Assembly (NCBI GenBank): GCA_022606425.2
Contig: JAHDVF020000661.1
Span: 434,001 to 498,000, forward strand
Source of the DNA: Lepidostoma basale
Taxonomy: Eukaryota; Arthropoda; Insecta; Trichoptera; Lepidostomatidae
Direction: 5' to 3'
Length of the DNA stretch: 64,000 nt
Shown piece by piece: positions 50,301 through 60,925 of this stretch. Position 1 is the stretch's first letter. Each line of letters opens with the position of its first letter. A program made the position numbers and the translations under genes. The notes under the pieces were generated by a model. That model was not told the DNA's origin and did not search any database. It saw nothing but the letters and a program-made list of their open reading frames with translations.

Positions 50301-50560
50301 GATGATAATGATGATTTATATAGCGCCATTTTTGTGAAAGATTCACTTCAAGGGCGCTCAACGTCCAGAAAGCTTCTCTTAAAAAGAAAAGTTTTAAGAG
50401 AGCTTCTGAACACTCCTTCGTCGTCTTGATTGCGGATATTGTAGGGCAGCCTGTTCCACGCCGTCGGTCAGTTAGTTGGGAGTCAACCTCCCAAGAGAGG
50501 CCAGCCTGATTTCAGGAACAGACCTAAGGTCTATATGGAGTAGAAGAAGAAGAAGAAGTA
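50301..50560. repeat. GAT microsatellite plus unclassified repeat with GAA tail
   Basis: GATGATGATGATGATAATG is followed by TTTATATAGCGCCATTTTTG, AAGCTTCTCTTAAAAAG and ends TAGAAGAAGAAGAAGAAG. The 'TTATATAGCGCC' phrase resembles widespread animal repeats, but no second copy is in the window. Confidence 0.5.
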
Positions 50561-50889
50561 ATAATGTATAAACAAATGTTATTTGAATGGTACATATATT
50601 TCTGCAGCCAGCTGTATAGTCTGGCGGTAATAACTGAAATACTGGCTCATAGACCGCGCCTACAGAATTTCTATGGAGGCTGGTACAAGGGTAACTCGTG
50701 AATTATAGAAGGCAAGTACTCACTCATTAATTATCTTTGTATCTAACCAATTTTATTTGTTCTAATACACACAAAGGAAATAATTAATACGGGGTTATTA
50801 TTATAATTCGACCTAACCTTACCTAGATTATACGTATTTGTACAATAACTACAGACTTATTTCAATTAAAGTAATAAATCAATATACTA
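50561..50889. other. Unassigned spacer
   Basis: Less AT-rich at 50600-50700 (GACCGCGCCTACAG). No ORF or repeat match. Confidence 0.4.
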
Positions 50890-50951
50890 AGCAATAAGAT
50901 GTTAAATTATAAAACTCTGTTTTTTGTGTATCACAACTTTATTTTTATTTT

Positions 50952-50997
50952 GCGCGACAGCTGTTTCGTCAACCTATGCTGACATCATCAGGTGTTA
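50952..50997 (-). ncRNA. Hammerhead-ribozyme-like motif, alpha family, intact
   Basis: CTGATGA (50985-50991), extra T, helix II GTCAGC/GTTGAC (one G-T wobble, loop ATAG), GAAAC (50963-50967), AGCT, GTC (50956-50958). The core is intact. Helix I retains the C-G closing pair. Confidence 0.7.
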
Positions 50998-51106
50998 CAC
51001 TTGGACCTGGACTTGGATCTTCTGGCTTACAGAGGTTCAGCTCTAACGGCTATTCCTCTTACGTCTGTAGAAAACATTGTTCAAATTTTATATTTACTTT
51101 TATTTT

Positions 51107-51152
51107 TCGCGACAGCTATTTCGTCAACCTATGCTGACATCGTCAGTTGTTA
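51107..51152 (-). ncRNA. Hammerhead-ribozyme-like motif, alpha family
   Basis: CTGACGA (51140-51146), extra T, helix II GTCAGC/GTTGAC with loop ATAG, GAAAT in place of GAAAC, AGCT, GTC (51111-51113). The C-to-T change leaves a G-T wobble in helix III. The nucleotide before the box is A, not the usual C, so helix I closing is lost. Confidence 0.6.
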
Positions 51153-51171
51153 CAATAATATATCAAATTTG

Positions 51172-51345
51172 TGGTGGTCGTAAGAAGGGCGGAATGGGGA
51201 ATGTTGTTAAACATAAGCGATCGCTTAACCCAACCAATGACAGGTCATAAGTCTTGTAAGCGCCTCAACCACCACATTCTGTTCCCAAAAAACAATTTTC
51301 ATCTTCGTCTTAATTGAGATACAAATAATCCTTAAAAATATATCA
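51172..51345 (-). repeat. Repeat E, partial
   Basis: Inverse of the family core: TGGTGGTCGTAAGAAGGGC, GAATGGGGAATGTTG, AAGCGATCGCTTAACCC, CATCTTCGTCTTAATTGAG. Confidence 0.7.
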
Positions 51346-51429
51346 AATGAATTTTTTTTGCATAATTTCTTTAATATTTTAGTTTTTTTTACTGAAGTTG
51401 AGTTTGGTATATAAAGGTTAGAAAAACAC

Positions 51430-51560
51430 GAAAATTTGACATTTGTTATATTATTGTAACACCTGTTGATGTAATCAAAGGTTGACAAAACAGCTGTCGC
51501 GAAAAATAAAAAAAAATTTGGATACCTAAAATCATAGTGTTTCGGCCAAAACAATGGACA
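51430..51560 (+). repeat. Alpha arm with decayed motif
   Basis: CGAAAATTTGACATTTG, ATTATTGTAACACCTGTTGA, GGTTGACAAAACAGCTGTCG, then ATCATAGTGTTTCGGCC and AAAACAATGGAC, the full outer end of the family. CTGTTGA and ACAAAAC replace the core boxes. Confidence 0.65.
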
Positions 51561-51674
51561 CTTAGTAATGTTATAAATAATTAATATTCACGTAAGGGAA
51601 ACATATTTTAATAAAAAATATACATATATTTACAACAGGTTGTTTTAACTCCAATTACCGTTCATAATTTGTAT

Positions 51675-51830
51675 TTTAGCTATTTATGTTGATTCTCATG
51701 ACATTTGATAGGTAGTTAATATATCGCCATTTTGTTGTCACGTGAGTTTTACACCAGATAGTGTGATATTCACACTGCCATCGCCGGGAATCGAACCCGG
51801 GACATTCGGTGTGGGAGGCACGAAGGTCGT
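51675..51830 (-). mobile_element. SINE-1, truncated
   Basis: Inverted body (ATCGCCATTTTGTTGTCACG) and intact B box (GGGAATCGAACCCGGG). The A-box end is partly deleted (GTGTGGGAGGCACGAAGG). Confidence 0.78.
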
Positions 51831-51929
51831 CAAAATTATGTTGTATTCGGGAGAAATACTACATGCTTATAGATCAAAAATCAAAAGATGATATATATCA
51901 AACTTACTAACCATCACGTTGTATACAAT

Positions 51930-52545
51930 CATCATGTTATATACAAGAAGTGTGAGCGGAAAGAGAAGTCGTGAAAAACCGAGGAAAGTATGGCACGATC
52001 AAATAAATTAAATATTGAATGTCAGCCACGTGATGAGTCGGAGAAATCGACGCGCGTGCATGACACGATGTATGAATGTTGAGGAAGTGAGAGAAATATG
52101 TCAGGGAAGAAAAGTGAGGCAGTGCATTATTTTTGCCTACCTCTCCGGGGAGACGGCGTGATGGTTAGTTAGTTACTAACCATCACGTCGTCTCCCTAAA
52201 TGAATGGACTGCCTCAACATTCATACTTTGTGCATGCACTACGAGGCCGACATTTAATAAAGATTGATTAGATCGTGCCGCGTTTTCCTAAGTCTACCAT
52301 CATTTCTAGTTATACGTCGTTTACATAACTTTTTTAACTATTCTTTCATCATTTATTATTTCTCTATGTGTCCAAACCATCTTAATGATCCTTTCATTAC
52401 TTTGTTCATAACACTTTCATTAGCAATGCATTAACTTATTATATTATATTTTTATATGGTAATCTATCATATACAGATTAATTACACATTCGTCTAAGAG
52501 TTTTCATTTTTAAAGAATTTATTCCATTATAAATTAAAAACATAT
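51930..52545 (+). mobile_element. Two LINE-A copies tail to tail
   Basis: 51930-52172 (+): LYTRSVSGKRSREKPRKVW, then RRIRNRRACMTRCMNVEEV and SAYLSGETA with TTAGTTAGTTA. 52173-52545 (-): inverted GETT-like terminus with deletions, LINVGLV, GRPRK-like and MKxxRRMCN blocks, strongly decayed. The tails touch at 52172. Confidence 0.78.
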
Positions 52546-52559
52546 TTGAAGAAATATAA

Positions 52560-52760
52560 CTGCACTTAGTATTATAACACTTCATTTCACTTATCACAGA
52601 CATGTTTTGGTTATAACGTTAATTTTTCAATGTACAAAATTAAAAAAAATATTTAATACATTGAAAAAGGGTATTTTCTAACCGAAACATGTCTGTAATA
52701 AGTGAAATAAAGTGTTATAATACTAATTGCAGTTACATTTATTCAAATATGAATTCACAA
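52560..52760. repeat. Epsilon element, fold-back
   Basis: Arms AGTATTATAACACTTCATTTC / GAAATAAAGTGTTATAATAC and CAGACATG / CATGTCTG. The plus-strand centre (52658-52695) has TTGAAAA, extra A, GGGTATTTTCTAACC, GAAAC, AT, GTC; the minus strand has TTGAAAA and AAAAC. Positions 3 and 8 are T and A as in 41240-41330. Confidence 0.6.
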
Positions 52761-53929
52761 TTCACAAGTAAATAAAGAAGAAATTAAACCATATTCATTA
52801 TTAATAAAAATCGATGATATACTTGATATAATCTCTTTATACTATTATAATTTTTAACAGTTAACAGAAGCATGAGAAAAAGAGATTCACCGAGGTTAAC
52901 GAAATAATAAATTTAATCATTATTATATTTTGTATGGAAAATTATAAAGTTTTGTTTAAAGATTAAAATTTTTATGGAGTTTCTTTCGATGTGAAATGCA
53001 TTCTGGTAATAACGATGCACCGCCTTTGATTTTATGCAAGACTTTGAATGGAACTGGATTCGATTGTATCGAGATAGATTTCAAGGGCGCAGAGTGGTTA
53101 TTTGATGCAAAATGTTACACTAACAACACCAGACGGAATTTATAATGGTTTTATGTAGCGTTTTTGTTTTGAAGCAAAAACTTTACATAAATATTTGATA
53201 ACCAACTGAAATTGTGACGTTAAATACACTTTGAAAACGATTTTTTTTTAATAATAACTGATTTTTCCACTTTTAAGTTAATTATTCTCAACATGTTTCG
53301 AAGGCTTGCACTTACATCATAAGGAGAATGATATTAACTAACCAAAATTATTACAAAATGGGTGCAAGTATCTAGAAACGTATTATATAACGTGTGTTAA
53401 GTTAAATTTTGAAAATGATTTTTACGATGGATGTTTTGTGTTGAGGGTGTTTTATTGCTCTTAAGTTATTGATTTATTTGTATTGTTGTAAATTGAACCC
53501 ATTGATATTTTTATTGTTATGTCCTTGGCAGCATAAATTTATATATATTTTTAAAAAAAATACATTTTTTTCTTTGTGCTATAAAAAAAAATCCGAACCA
53601 ACCAAAAACAGTTAATCCAAATTTATTACGGTTACGCTAACTTTGAAATATTCGAGAAATATTCGCTTATACCGAAAAAAAAACACTGTTGTGAATTATG
53701 CGAAGTGCGAACATTTTTTTAAAACTTATATTTTTACTTATAAAAAGCTTATATCCATTCGTAAATATATGATTTTTATATAACGCTTTTCTTAACTTTA
53801 ATTAATTTAATGATCCTTTCAAATAAATTCTTATTCCACAAAATTCCTCATATATGAGAGCAAAAGTGTGTACATACAAAAATATATAGTTAATGAAAAA
53901 GAAAATATATAAAAGATATTATTTCTTCT
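52761..53929. other. AT-rich, single-copy within the window
   Basis: 1.2 kb without LINE or SINE fragments. AACATGTTTCGAAGGCTTGC near 53291 resembles a decayed hammerhead 3' half (minus strand TTCGAAACATGTTG) but has no matching box. Confidence 0.4.
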
Positions 53930-54375
53930 TCTCTTCTTCTTTTTGTCCTGTCACACCTCCGTGGTGCATAGGGCCTCAAGGAATCTTCTCCACCCGACTC
54001 GACTCTATCGCATGCCTGATGCTTAACATCATCCCAAGTGAGGCCTGCTGCCTTAACCTCGTCCTGCAGGGTTCTTCTCCAGGTGGCTCTAGGTCTGCCT
54101 CGCTTTCTCTTTCCCCCCATAGGGGACCAGTCTAGTGCGCCCTGAGCAATGCAGGCTGGGTTCCGTCTCAGAGTGTAACCGATCCACTGCCATTTGCGTC
54201 TAGCGACTTGTTCTCTAATTGGCTTTTCGCCTGCCATGGTCCAGAGAACGGCATTTGACACTGTTTGGGGCCAATAGATTTTGAATATTGAGCGAAGGCA
54301 CCTATTTATAAACACCTGGAGTTTACCAATAACGTCTGCGGTAGACTTCCAAGTCTCACATCCGTACAGCAGTAC
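53930..54375 (-). mobile_element. LINE-H, C-terminal fragment
   Basis: The 141-codon ORF (53890-54315) contains MAGEKPIREQVARRKWQWIG, YTLRRNPACIAQGALDW, GGKRKRGRPRATWRRTL and DEVKAAGLTWDDVKHQACD, the well-known post-RT block 'RKWRWIGHTLRK...GRPRxTWRR'. 5' to it (54315-54375) a frameshifted TYGCETW-like piece. Tail AAGAAGAAGAG at 53928. Confidence 0.87.
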
Positions 54376-54385
54376 GCTTTATTAT

Positions 54386-54501
54386 AAGATATTCTTTAGT
54401 AATATAAAGGTATTCTTATTTATATTACTTTATATTACTATATTTTATATATTATTATACTATATTTATATATTACACAAGATATTCTTTAGTAATATAA
54501 A
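54386..54501. repeat. 23-bp direct repeats around an AT-rich insert
   Basis: AAGATATTCTTTAGTAATATAAA occurs at 54386-54408 and 54479-54501 exactly, with 70 bp of TA-rich sequence between. Could be a local duplication or target-site repeats of a very short insertion. Confidence 0.6.
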
Positions 54502-55234
54502 ATGATTTTTCAAATTCAATAGGTTTTTTTGGAATTTTATCATAAAATTCTCCGACCGAGTCATTCAAAGTGAAATAATTGATAATTTTATTCCTTTGAC
54601 TATTGTGAAGCCCAGTTTTGGGCGAATTTACGAGTAATTCTTTTGTCGAGTGCGTAAATAGGAAGAAAGTATTTTATAAAGAAGAAAAAGGCGGAGAGAT
54701 TTATAATTTAGATTATATCCTTTGTAAGAGGGATGCTCGTTCTGGAGATACGATCGCCGACTTGCGCGAGATTGTATCAAGATTTATTAAGGACCTGGAA
54801 TAATAATTAGGAATGTTCGAAAAGGTAAGACTTATCGATTTTAAATACGCTTTAAGCGGCACGCGTGGTATCTACCTGTAAAAATTAAAACAAGAACAGT
54901 TTTTGAAATTCGAATGTTCCACTAATCGATTTATAAATACGACAAGCTTTTACCAGTACTTACTAGTGACCTTCAATGGCTCGTCTTTCGAAGTGATACA
55001 ATCATACCATTTACATATCTTGACCAAACAATTTGGTAGAAACAACTTCGATAAAGAAGCCAATCGTATAATTCAGTAGGTTTGGGCAGCTTTGGGATGC
55101 AGAAATCCCAAATTCTCCGTACATAATTATATTTTGAAAATATTAAGCACCAGGATTTCATGCCATGCTAGTAGGAAGTATCAGACGTTAAAACATATTA
55201 GTAATTTTATACAAAAAATACCGACGATACTTTT
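54502..55234. other. Unassigned, single-copy within the window
   Basis: 54600-54800 holds an open plus-strand frame of 61 codons rich in charged residues (KKVFYKEEKGGEIYN), possibly an exon or relic. 54840-54870 is GC-richer. No family match. Confidence 0.35.
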
Positions 55235-55325
55235 CGTTTCTTTCGTGCGTGTCTTCGACCGGTTTCGTCATCTCGCTGCCGAAACCGGTCGAAGACACAA
55301 ACATGAGTGGTTTCAACTTAATATA
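55235..55325. repeat. Zeta core palindrome
   Basis: GTGTCTTCGACCGGTTTCG and its inverse CGAAACCGGTCGAAGACAC enclose TCATCTCGCTGC. The outer arms of the zeta family are not recognisable. Confidence 0.6.
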
Positions 55326-55423
55326 CATTTAAAAAATATTTTTTACAACTTTCATTATTTGCCAATTAAATTGTCCAAATGTAGATAAAATGCTGTATAA
55401 ATAAAATCTATAATATTTATTAT

Positions 55424-55845
55424 AGAACTAACTAACTAACTAACCATCACGCCGTTATCGCCACAATGCTCTGTCCTGGCATACCTCTCGGGCTTCCTCT
55501 ACATTTATACATCGTACCATGTACGCACGTCGATTATTCCGAGTTCGAATGTGACCGCCTTTTAGCAATTGATTAATTTGGTCATGCCATGTTTTCTTCG
55601 GTCGTCCTCGGCTTCTTTTCCCACTCACGCTGCTTGTGAACAACTTTTTAACCATTCTACTCTCATCCTTTCGTTCCATATGTCCAAACCATCTCAGGGA
55701 TCCTTTTAAATTTTATCCATGATGCAGTCATCTGCCTTACATTTCTTTCTTATTTCATCTTTCGGTATTCTGTCATACAACGTTTTCCCGCACATTCTTC
55801 TTAGTGATATCATTTCTACGGCATTCATCCTGTTTTCATCGCATG
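55424..55845 (-). mobile_element. LINE-A, subfamily 2
   Basis: Inverted TTAG tail (AACTAACTAACTAACC), terminus with a deletion of the SAYPSGEM segment, then an open frame ALWR..., EEAREVCQDR, THNRRAYMVRCINV, GRPKKTWHDQINQLLKGGH, MERKDESRMVKKLF, and a decayed GSLRWFGHM / KTLYDR region to 55845. Confidence 0.84.
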
Positions 55846-55859
55846 GACGTTGATGAGTA

Positions 55860-56115
55860 GTCTAGTGTACACGTTTCAGGCCGCTCAGTGTGCCATGGAA
55901 AGAGCCATGCTTGTAATAATCTTGAGGAATCAGAAATTGCTCTGAAAATGACTGAGGTGGTTCTGATGATAGGCAGGCTGAAGTAGCATTCGTCTTGTTT
56001 TATTTGTAGATTAAGAACCGACAGCCGATGTGGAAGACGTGTTCGGAAGTGGAGACTGCACACATGATTCCGTAGAGTTGGACGTCTCTCTGCACGCTGG
56101 ACTGAAGCTATTAGA
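55860..56115 (+). mobile_element. LINE-Q, C-terminal fragment
   Basis: The plus strand reads FQAAQCAMERAMLVIILRNQ, then after a gap RTDSRCGRRVRKWRLHT, stop, FRRVGRLSARWTEAIRRNA, aligning with ..RDMKRSMLGTSLRDH and GRRSVGRQPTKW of 27298-27790. The middle TRVTD block is deleted. Confidence 0.75.
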
Positions 56116-57176
56116 AGGAATGCTAAAAATGATGTGAGAGAATCGCCACTTATCCACTGTCTATTTCTTTTGACCCTGGTGGTAATATAAATAGTCAAAT
56201 TGCCTAGGGTTCAATATACCACTCGTGGACATAGAAAGTATGACTTTCAGTAGTATTGTTGATATCACTGCAACATGACGCATAAGGACACGATAGAGGC
56301 ATAATTCCTGGCAGAGCATACCCCATCGTAGTCATTACACCCATAAAAATTCATAAAACTTTAATAAAAAGTTCAAACATTCAACTGAAATTCAGAATTA
56401 AAAAAACATTTCAAATATTCTTTCCAAATTTCCAGGAATTTAAGGATTTCAAAAGCAATGAATTTCTAGTTATAAATGATTGGTTTCCAGTAACGGAAAA
56501 TTATAAATTTCCAGATATAAAGGCAATTTTTTAGTCATGATAGCTGTATTTGACACCAACATAATACTCGGTTACTGGTAATCGTTTATTGATGGTTTTG
56601 CGATCAGCGATATATCGGTATTTAGTCTTCTAAGGGTAAAATAATTTTTTTCTATTAACCAGTTTTTTCTTTATCATCGTTACGACTTTTACCACCAAAA
56701 CACCCGGACACCGCATTTATCAAGTTCTGCGGCGATAACCTTAGGAGAATATCTGAATTTTGGCGGGAAACTTTTTGGAAGGGATAAATTACATCCGGTA
56801 GCATTTATTTCCTAAGTGGCACTTTTCTCCTGCCCTCTAGCTAGAACAATCTCGTTTCTTTTTTCTCTTCTCCGATAAATTTATTTCACTCATTATTCTT
56901 ACTGTCCAAAATCTTCTTTACCTTCGAAAACACCCAAAGGCCGGTATCACATCAAATGCAGCGTTCTGGTTCACTGCAATAAAGTTTAAACCACTCTTAT
57001 CTACCGCTAAGTGTTAAACATTTTAAATGGTTTATTTTTTTTACATTAGTATAATCAACATTATTTACAAAAAAATACAAAAAAAATCCATACAAAAGCC
57101 GATAACTGTATTAGCCTAATGTGTGGGGAGACCTTCAAGGTTGTTTGAATTATATTTCTTAAGAACTTGGGTGTTT
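56116..57176. other. Unassigned, single-copy within the window
   Basis: About 1 kb without recognised repeats. 56690-56990 is richer in G+C (CACCCGGACACCGCATTTATC, AAAGGCCGGTATCACATC). Together with 36111-36897 and 52761-53929 it is one of the few stretches that may be old unique DNA. Confidence 0.4.
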
Positions 57177-57470
57177 CATATTATAATATTCAAAGGATGT
57201 CGCGGGTTGGCCATATGGCCTTTATAGCAAGATTGCAAGAGTGTAAAACACCAAAAATTATGTCTATTTAGAATTATGGGTACCGCGCAAAAATAGACCA
57301 AGAGGCAGACCAAGAAAAAGATGGGCAGACTGCGTGAAAAAGGACTGGAAGAAAATGGAAAGATCTGGAGAATGGAGAGAGATGGCCAGGGACATAAGCC
57401 AGTAGAATACTGTTGTGGAGCAGTCCAAGTCCCACACCAGGATATAGCCCCAAGAAGATGGATGTTTTGG
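57177..57470 (+). mobile_element. LINE-M, C-terminal fragment
   Basis: The plus strand has RVGHMAFIARLQECKT-like sequence, KIDQEADQEKDGQ in one frame and RGRPRKRWADCVKKDWKKME, RSGEWREMARDISQ in another, then VEQSKSHTRI and a stop. The RGRPRKRW...DW...R block is the usual LINE post-RT end. Confidence 0.8.
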
Positions 57471-57924
57471 GTTTCGTATCGGACATTCAAAAACGAGTCT
57501 GAAGATGAAGTCGGAATTGATCTCTGAAACTTCAGCAAAAGAGAATACACTGAGACACGATCATATGCAGATTCAAAAAATATGTTGTATTTGCATGAAT
57601 ACTGGAATATTTACCTTTAATAACTTTTAAATATTGATGAAAAAATACATATATTTTAGAGAAGATATATTGTTTGTTTGCTATGTATAATCAAATGACA
57701 ATTGATTCATTGAAAAGGCTATACACGCCACTCAAACAATCTATAAAAAATCGTAGAAAACAGATAATCTCTTCAATATTCAATACTTTATATAGAATTA
57801 TCTATTAGTGTGGAACAAGTAAAAAAAATTAGTATAAAAATGAAGAAAAATAATTTTTATAATATAATTTATATATCAAACGGTTATCGATAACATACAT
57901 ATTGAGTAAGTCATGTGATTCACT
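57471..57924. other. AT-rich stretch, no feature recognised
   Basis: No ORF or repeat match. Confidence 0.45.
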
Positions 57925-58700
57925 TACCTAGGTGAAGAGATCTGTAGCTACAGAGACCTAAATGATGAATTGCGAGCACAAACCATCAAAGCGACAGCCG
58001 TGGCTGGCTGCTTGTGCTACACCATATGGAGGAATAAATACATGCCAACCGAAAGCAAAGTCAAGATATACAAGGCATGCGTCCGCCCCATCATGACGTA
58101 TGGGATAGAAATCAGAGCCTGTACCAATAGGACTAAGAACCTTCTCAGAGTAGCAGAAATGCAAACCTTACGCTCCATCGTAGGCAGAACCCTCATAGAT
58201 CGGATCAGAAATGAAACAAGAAGGTCTCTATGTGATGTTGAGGACATAAAATGATTGGGAAGAAATATAAGGCGCGTTTAGAGAGATCATGTGGATCACA
58301 TGGAGAATACATGAATCGTAAACATTGTTAACCTTTTCCAGTCCTATGTCGAATGACATTCGTCATCGACTTTATTCCAGTGAGTCCTATGTCGAATGTC
58401 ATTTGACATTTTTCTATTTCATCAGCATAGTGTCAAAATCAAGTAAACATATTTTTTTCTCGCTCGTATTTAGTGTAGATAGAATCCTGGATATATTGTT
58501 TTACCCTGTAATTCTGTAAATCTATTGTGAACCTAATGGAATGGAACCTATTTTTTTTGGGGACCGGAAAGGGTTAAAGAAGAAAACGCCAGCAGCAAGA
58601 GATTACCATAAAGGCTGTCGAAGAAATGGAGAGATGGCTGGATATCATAATCCCTAGACAGCTCACCGTCATACGACCGGAACTAAGAAGAAAAAGAAGA
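57925..58700 (+). mobile_element. LINE-G, long copy interrupted by a MITE
   Basis: YLGEEICSYRDLNDELRAQT (with a stop), IKATAVAGCLCYTIWRNKY, ESKVKIYKACVRPIMTYGIE, TNRTKNLLRVAEMQTLRSI, VGRTLIDRIRNETRRSLCDV, then a decayed RDHVDHMEN piece. A 242-bp MITE splits it at 58332-58573. The sequence after it (58578-58700) continues the family 3' end (KKWRDGWIS...). Confidence 0.85.
58332..58573. mobile_element. piggyBac-like MITE (242 bp)
   Basis: Flanked by TTAA on both sides (58328-58331, 58574-58577), the fixed piggyBac target duplication. Ends CCTTTTCCAGTCC and, inverted, CCCTTTCCGGTCC. Two subterminal direct repeats AGTCCTATGTCGAATG start at about 58340 and 58382. No transposase. It is inserted in a LINE-G copy. 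Confidence 0.85.
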
Positions 58701-58879
58701 TGTTAGTATATTAAACAATTGATCACACATCACAATTAAGATACTTAAAATTCAAATAATTTTTCATTCATACCCCCTCTATCATTATAATTCTGTCTAA
58801 TTTAGGTGATGCGTAGCCAAACAAGCAAAAACGCTGTACTTAAAGTTAGAGTTATTTATTAAATTATAGAGTTAATCAA

Positions 58880-59460
58880 ATATTATTAATTAAATAGTCC
58901 ATTGTTTTGGCCGAAACACTATGATACCTTCTTGTTCCCCATTAGTTTATAGTACAATAAAAACTTTTCCCCTGTACAATCTAGCTAAAAAATAATAATA
59001 CTACCTTCAACTTTTGTCACCTTTCCTATTAATGTAATCTACATCCTGTTATTGTTTATCTTTTTAAATTTATTATCTTTCATTGTTTTGACTATATACT
59101 ATGTGTAATTGTTCCTTCTAATTACTGTTTTATTATTATTATTATTATTTTATTATTATATTTTCCACCTTTAATATTTTCTCCTTTAAATAGTAACTAA
59201 GCACTCTTTTTATCAAAATATTTAGGTACCTAACTCAATTTCAGCAAGAACGTCAAAATTATATCAAAGAAATTATTCAAATTAACATAGGAACAAATAC
59301 ACATAAAGATTCGAAAAATCCCGAAAATTTGACATTTGAAATATTATTGTAACACCTGATGATGTCAACATAGGTTGATGAAACAGCTGTTGCGTAAAGT
59401 AAAATACAATTGTGATACTTTAACAAAGTTATTTAATTTAACAGTTTAAAATATTATTAA
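58880..59460 (+). repeat. Alpha element pieces
   Basis: 58888-58930: AATAGTCCATTGTTTTGGCC and GAAACACTATGATACC, the outer end. 59325-59460: CGAAAATTTGACATTTG, the motif at 59350, CAATTGTGATACTTTAACA, AATTTAACAGTTT. The 400 bp between are unassigned and may be an insertion. Confidence 0.62.
59350..59395 (+). ncRNA. Hammerhead-ribozyme-like motif, alpha family
   Basis: CTGATGA (59356-59362), extra T, helix II GTCAAC/GTTGAT (last pair wobble, loop ATAG), GAAAC (59380-59384), AGCT, then GTT (59389-59391) instead of GTC. The core is otherwise intact; helix I closes with C-G. Confidence 0.65.
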
Positions 59461-60026
59461 TGAATTTGATAGCCAGGGTTTATAATTTAAAAGATTGGTT
59501 AAGTAACCGTTATGTAAAAACTTAAAACCAAGATTTTAAAATAAAATTTTCCTTCTAATTTTGAAATATATGCGATTTATAAAGCAAAAGCTCGAACTTT
59601 AATTAAAAACAGAATATAAACAAGACATATTGTTGTCATCTATTTTGGTAATAAAAGTAATTGTTTCGACTGCAACAGCGAAAATTTCGTTGCGGGGCAA
59701 ACCCCATGATTTTATGTGAAGCCGGCCAAAGTTGTGGTTAGTAGACGCGGAAAAGTAGGTGAAGCGGCTTTCTATATCGATGCGACATCGCCTTTAATAT
59801 ACTGGAGAAGTATACTCATTTTTGGAAGATTTTCTTATTCGCCAATCTCATTACGACTTTTTGATTATTTTTTTACATGACTCAAGATTGACTCATCAAT
59901 CTCATCAAAGGCTTAGAAGCAATTGACTTAAACACCGTTTCATTAGATTTTCATGTGTATTGTATTGTCTAATTGTGTTCTTGTAAGGAAGTGAAGCATG
60001 GAACTGGTAAAAAAAATATAAAACTA
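59461..60026. other. Unassigned; LINE-A scrap at 59987-60008
   Basis: 59650-59800 is less AT-rich (CTGCAACAGCGAAAATTTCG, GAAGCCGGCCAAAG). GGAAGTGAAGCATGGAACTGG near 59988 is a short LINE-A identity (GSEAWNW). Confidence 0.4.
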
Positions 60027-60215
60027 ACTAACTTACTAACCAACACGCCATCTCACCGAAGGGGTAGGCAGAAATAATGAACTGCTACACTTTAACCGAT
60101 ACGGCACTTCATCCTTCTCTTTTCGCCCCCGCGGGAGACGCGGTGTAATGGGTTGCGAACCTCATCGCCACCAATAGGCATCTCCCGCGCACATTTCGAT
60201 CGTCATTTAATAAAT
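60027..60215 (-). mobile_element. SINE-2, full length
   Basis: The minus strand runs ATCGAAATGTGCGCGGGAG, ATGCCTATTGGTGGCGATG, AGGTTCGCAACCC (B-box-like), ACACCGCGTCTCCCGC, GGGGGCGAAAAGAGAAGG, CCGTATCGGTTAAAGTG, then the LINE-A end and TTAG tail (inverted at 60027). Confidence 0.8.
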
Positions 60216-60304
60216 ATAAACGTATGATATAATGGTTAACTGTTCTAACTAATGGTTAACTGGATAACAGAATATTGTTACTGATGTTATCAAAATTGAC
60301 TTAA

Positions 60305-60440
60305 TACGACGATGGCAGTGTGATTGTCACATTGTCTTTGGTCTGGTGTAGAATTCACGTGACAATAAAATGGCGATAGATTGGCTACCTATCACATGTC
60401 ATGTGAATCATCAATATAATAGCTAAAAATAATGTGTATA
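60305..60440 (+). mobile_element. SINE-1, 5'-truncated
   Basis: Starts in GATGGCAGTGTGATTGTCAC, with the body TGGTCTGGTGTAGAATTCAC and GTCATGTGAATCA. Lacks both promoter boxes. Confidence 0.78.
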
Positions 60441-60771
60441 CAGTAATTGGGTTCAAGCAACCTGTTGTATACAAGAAAAAAATAATAATTAATAATAATT
60501 TAATTTCTCAACTCGGTGCATTTTATAAACACTAGTAAATGGTACAGAATATGGTAATTAACCAAAATTGATGTGTTTTTATACATTTTTAACAAATAAT
60601 TATTTGGGTAGGTCCAGAAATATTTGAAAGTGTTTCTTGGAACTCGTTAATAAATTTTATGACAATGATTACATGGTAAGGATACTCAATGATATTATAT
60701 AAATTAAAAATAAGTTACTGGGTTACTTAGGTCATTTGTCACCGACGTTACTAATTTGAGTTAAATATACG
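60441..60771. other. AT-rich spacer
   Basis: No feature recognised. Confidence 0.4.
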
Positions 60772-60925
60772 TAGCATATTCTTCATCTTCTTGTTCTCTG
60801 TGGTTTACATGGCCTCAAGGATTTTACTCCACTCGACTCGCACTTCTGATGATGAACATCAATCCAAGTGAGTCCTGCAGCCTTTACTCCTTGGTGCAGG
60901 ATTCTTCTTTCGCTGGCTTAGTAAG
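60772..60925 (-). mobile_element. LINE-H 3' end
   Basis: The inverse strand shows KAAGLTWIDVHHQKCESSG-like sequence and CKPQRTRR, matching the end of 53930-54375 (…KAAGLTWDDVKHQACDRVESG), with a GAAGAAG remnant at 60780. Confidence 0.7.

Larger units (their letters stand above)
50890..51165 (-). repeat. Two alpha arms in direct orientation
   Basis: 50890-51000 (AAAACTCTGTTTTTTGTG, ATCACAACTTTATTTTTATT, motif) and 51060-51165 (TATTTACTTTTATTTTTCGC, motif). Both motifs are on the minus strand, an arrangement unlike the usual facing pair. Confidence 0.65.

Noticed and set aside
55836..56198. 120-codon minus-strand ORF
   Set aside because: It lies opposite a recognisable LINE-Q fragment on the plus strand.
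57176..57550. 124-codon minus-strand ORF
   Set aside because: Antisense shadow of the LINE-M fragment, whose plus strand shows the conserved RGRPRKRW block.
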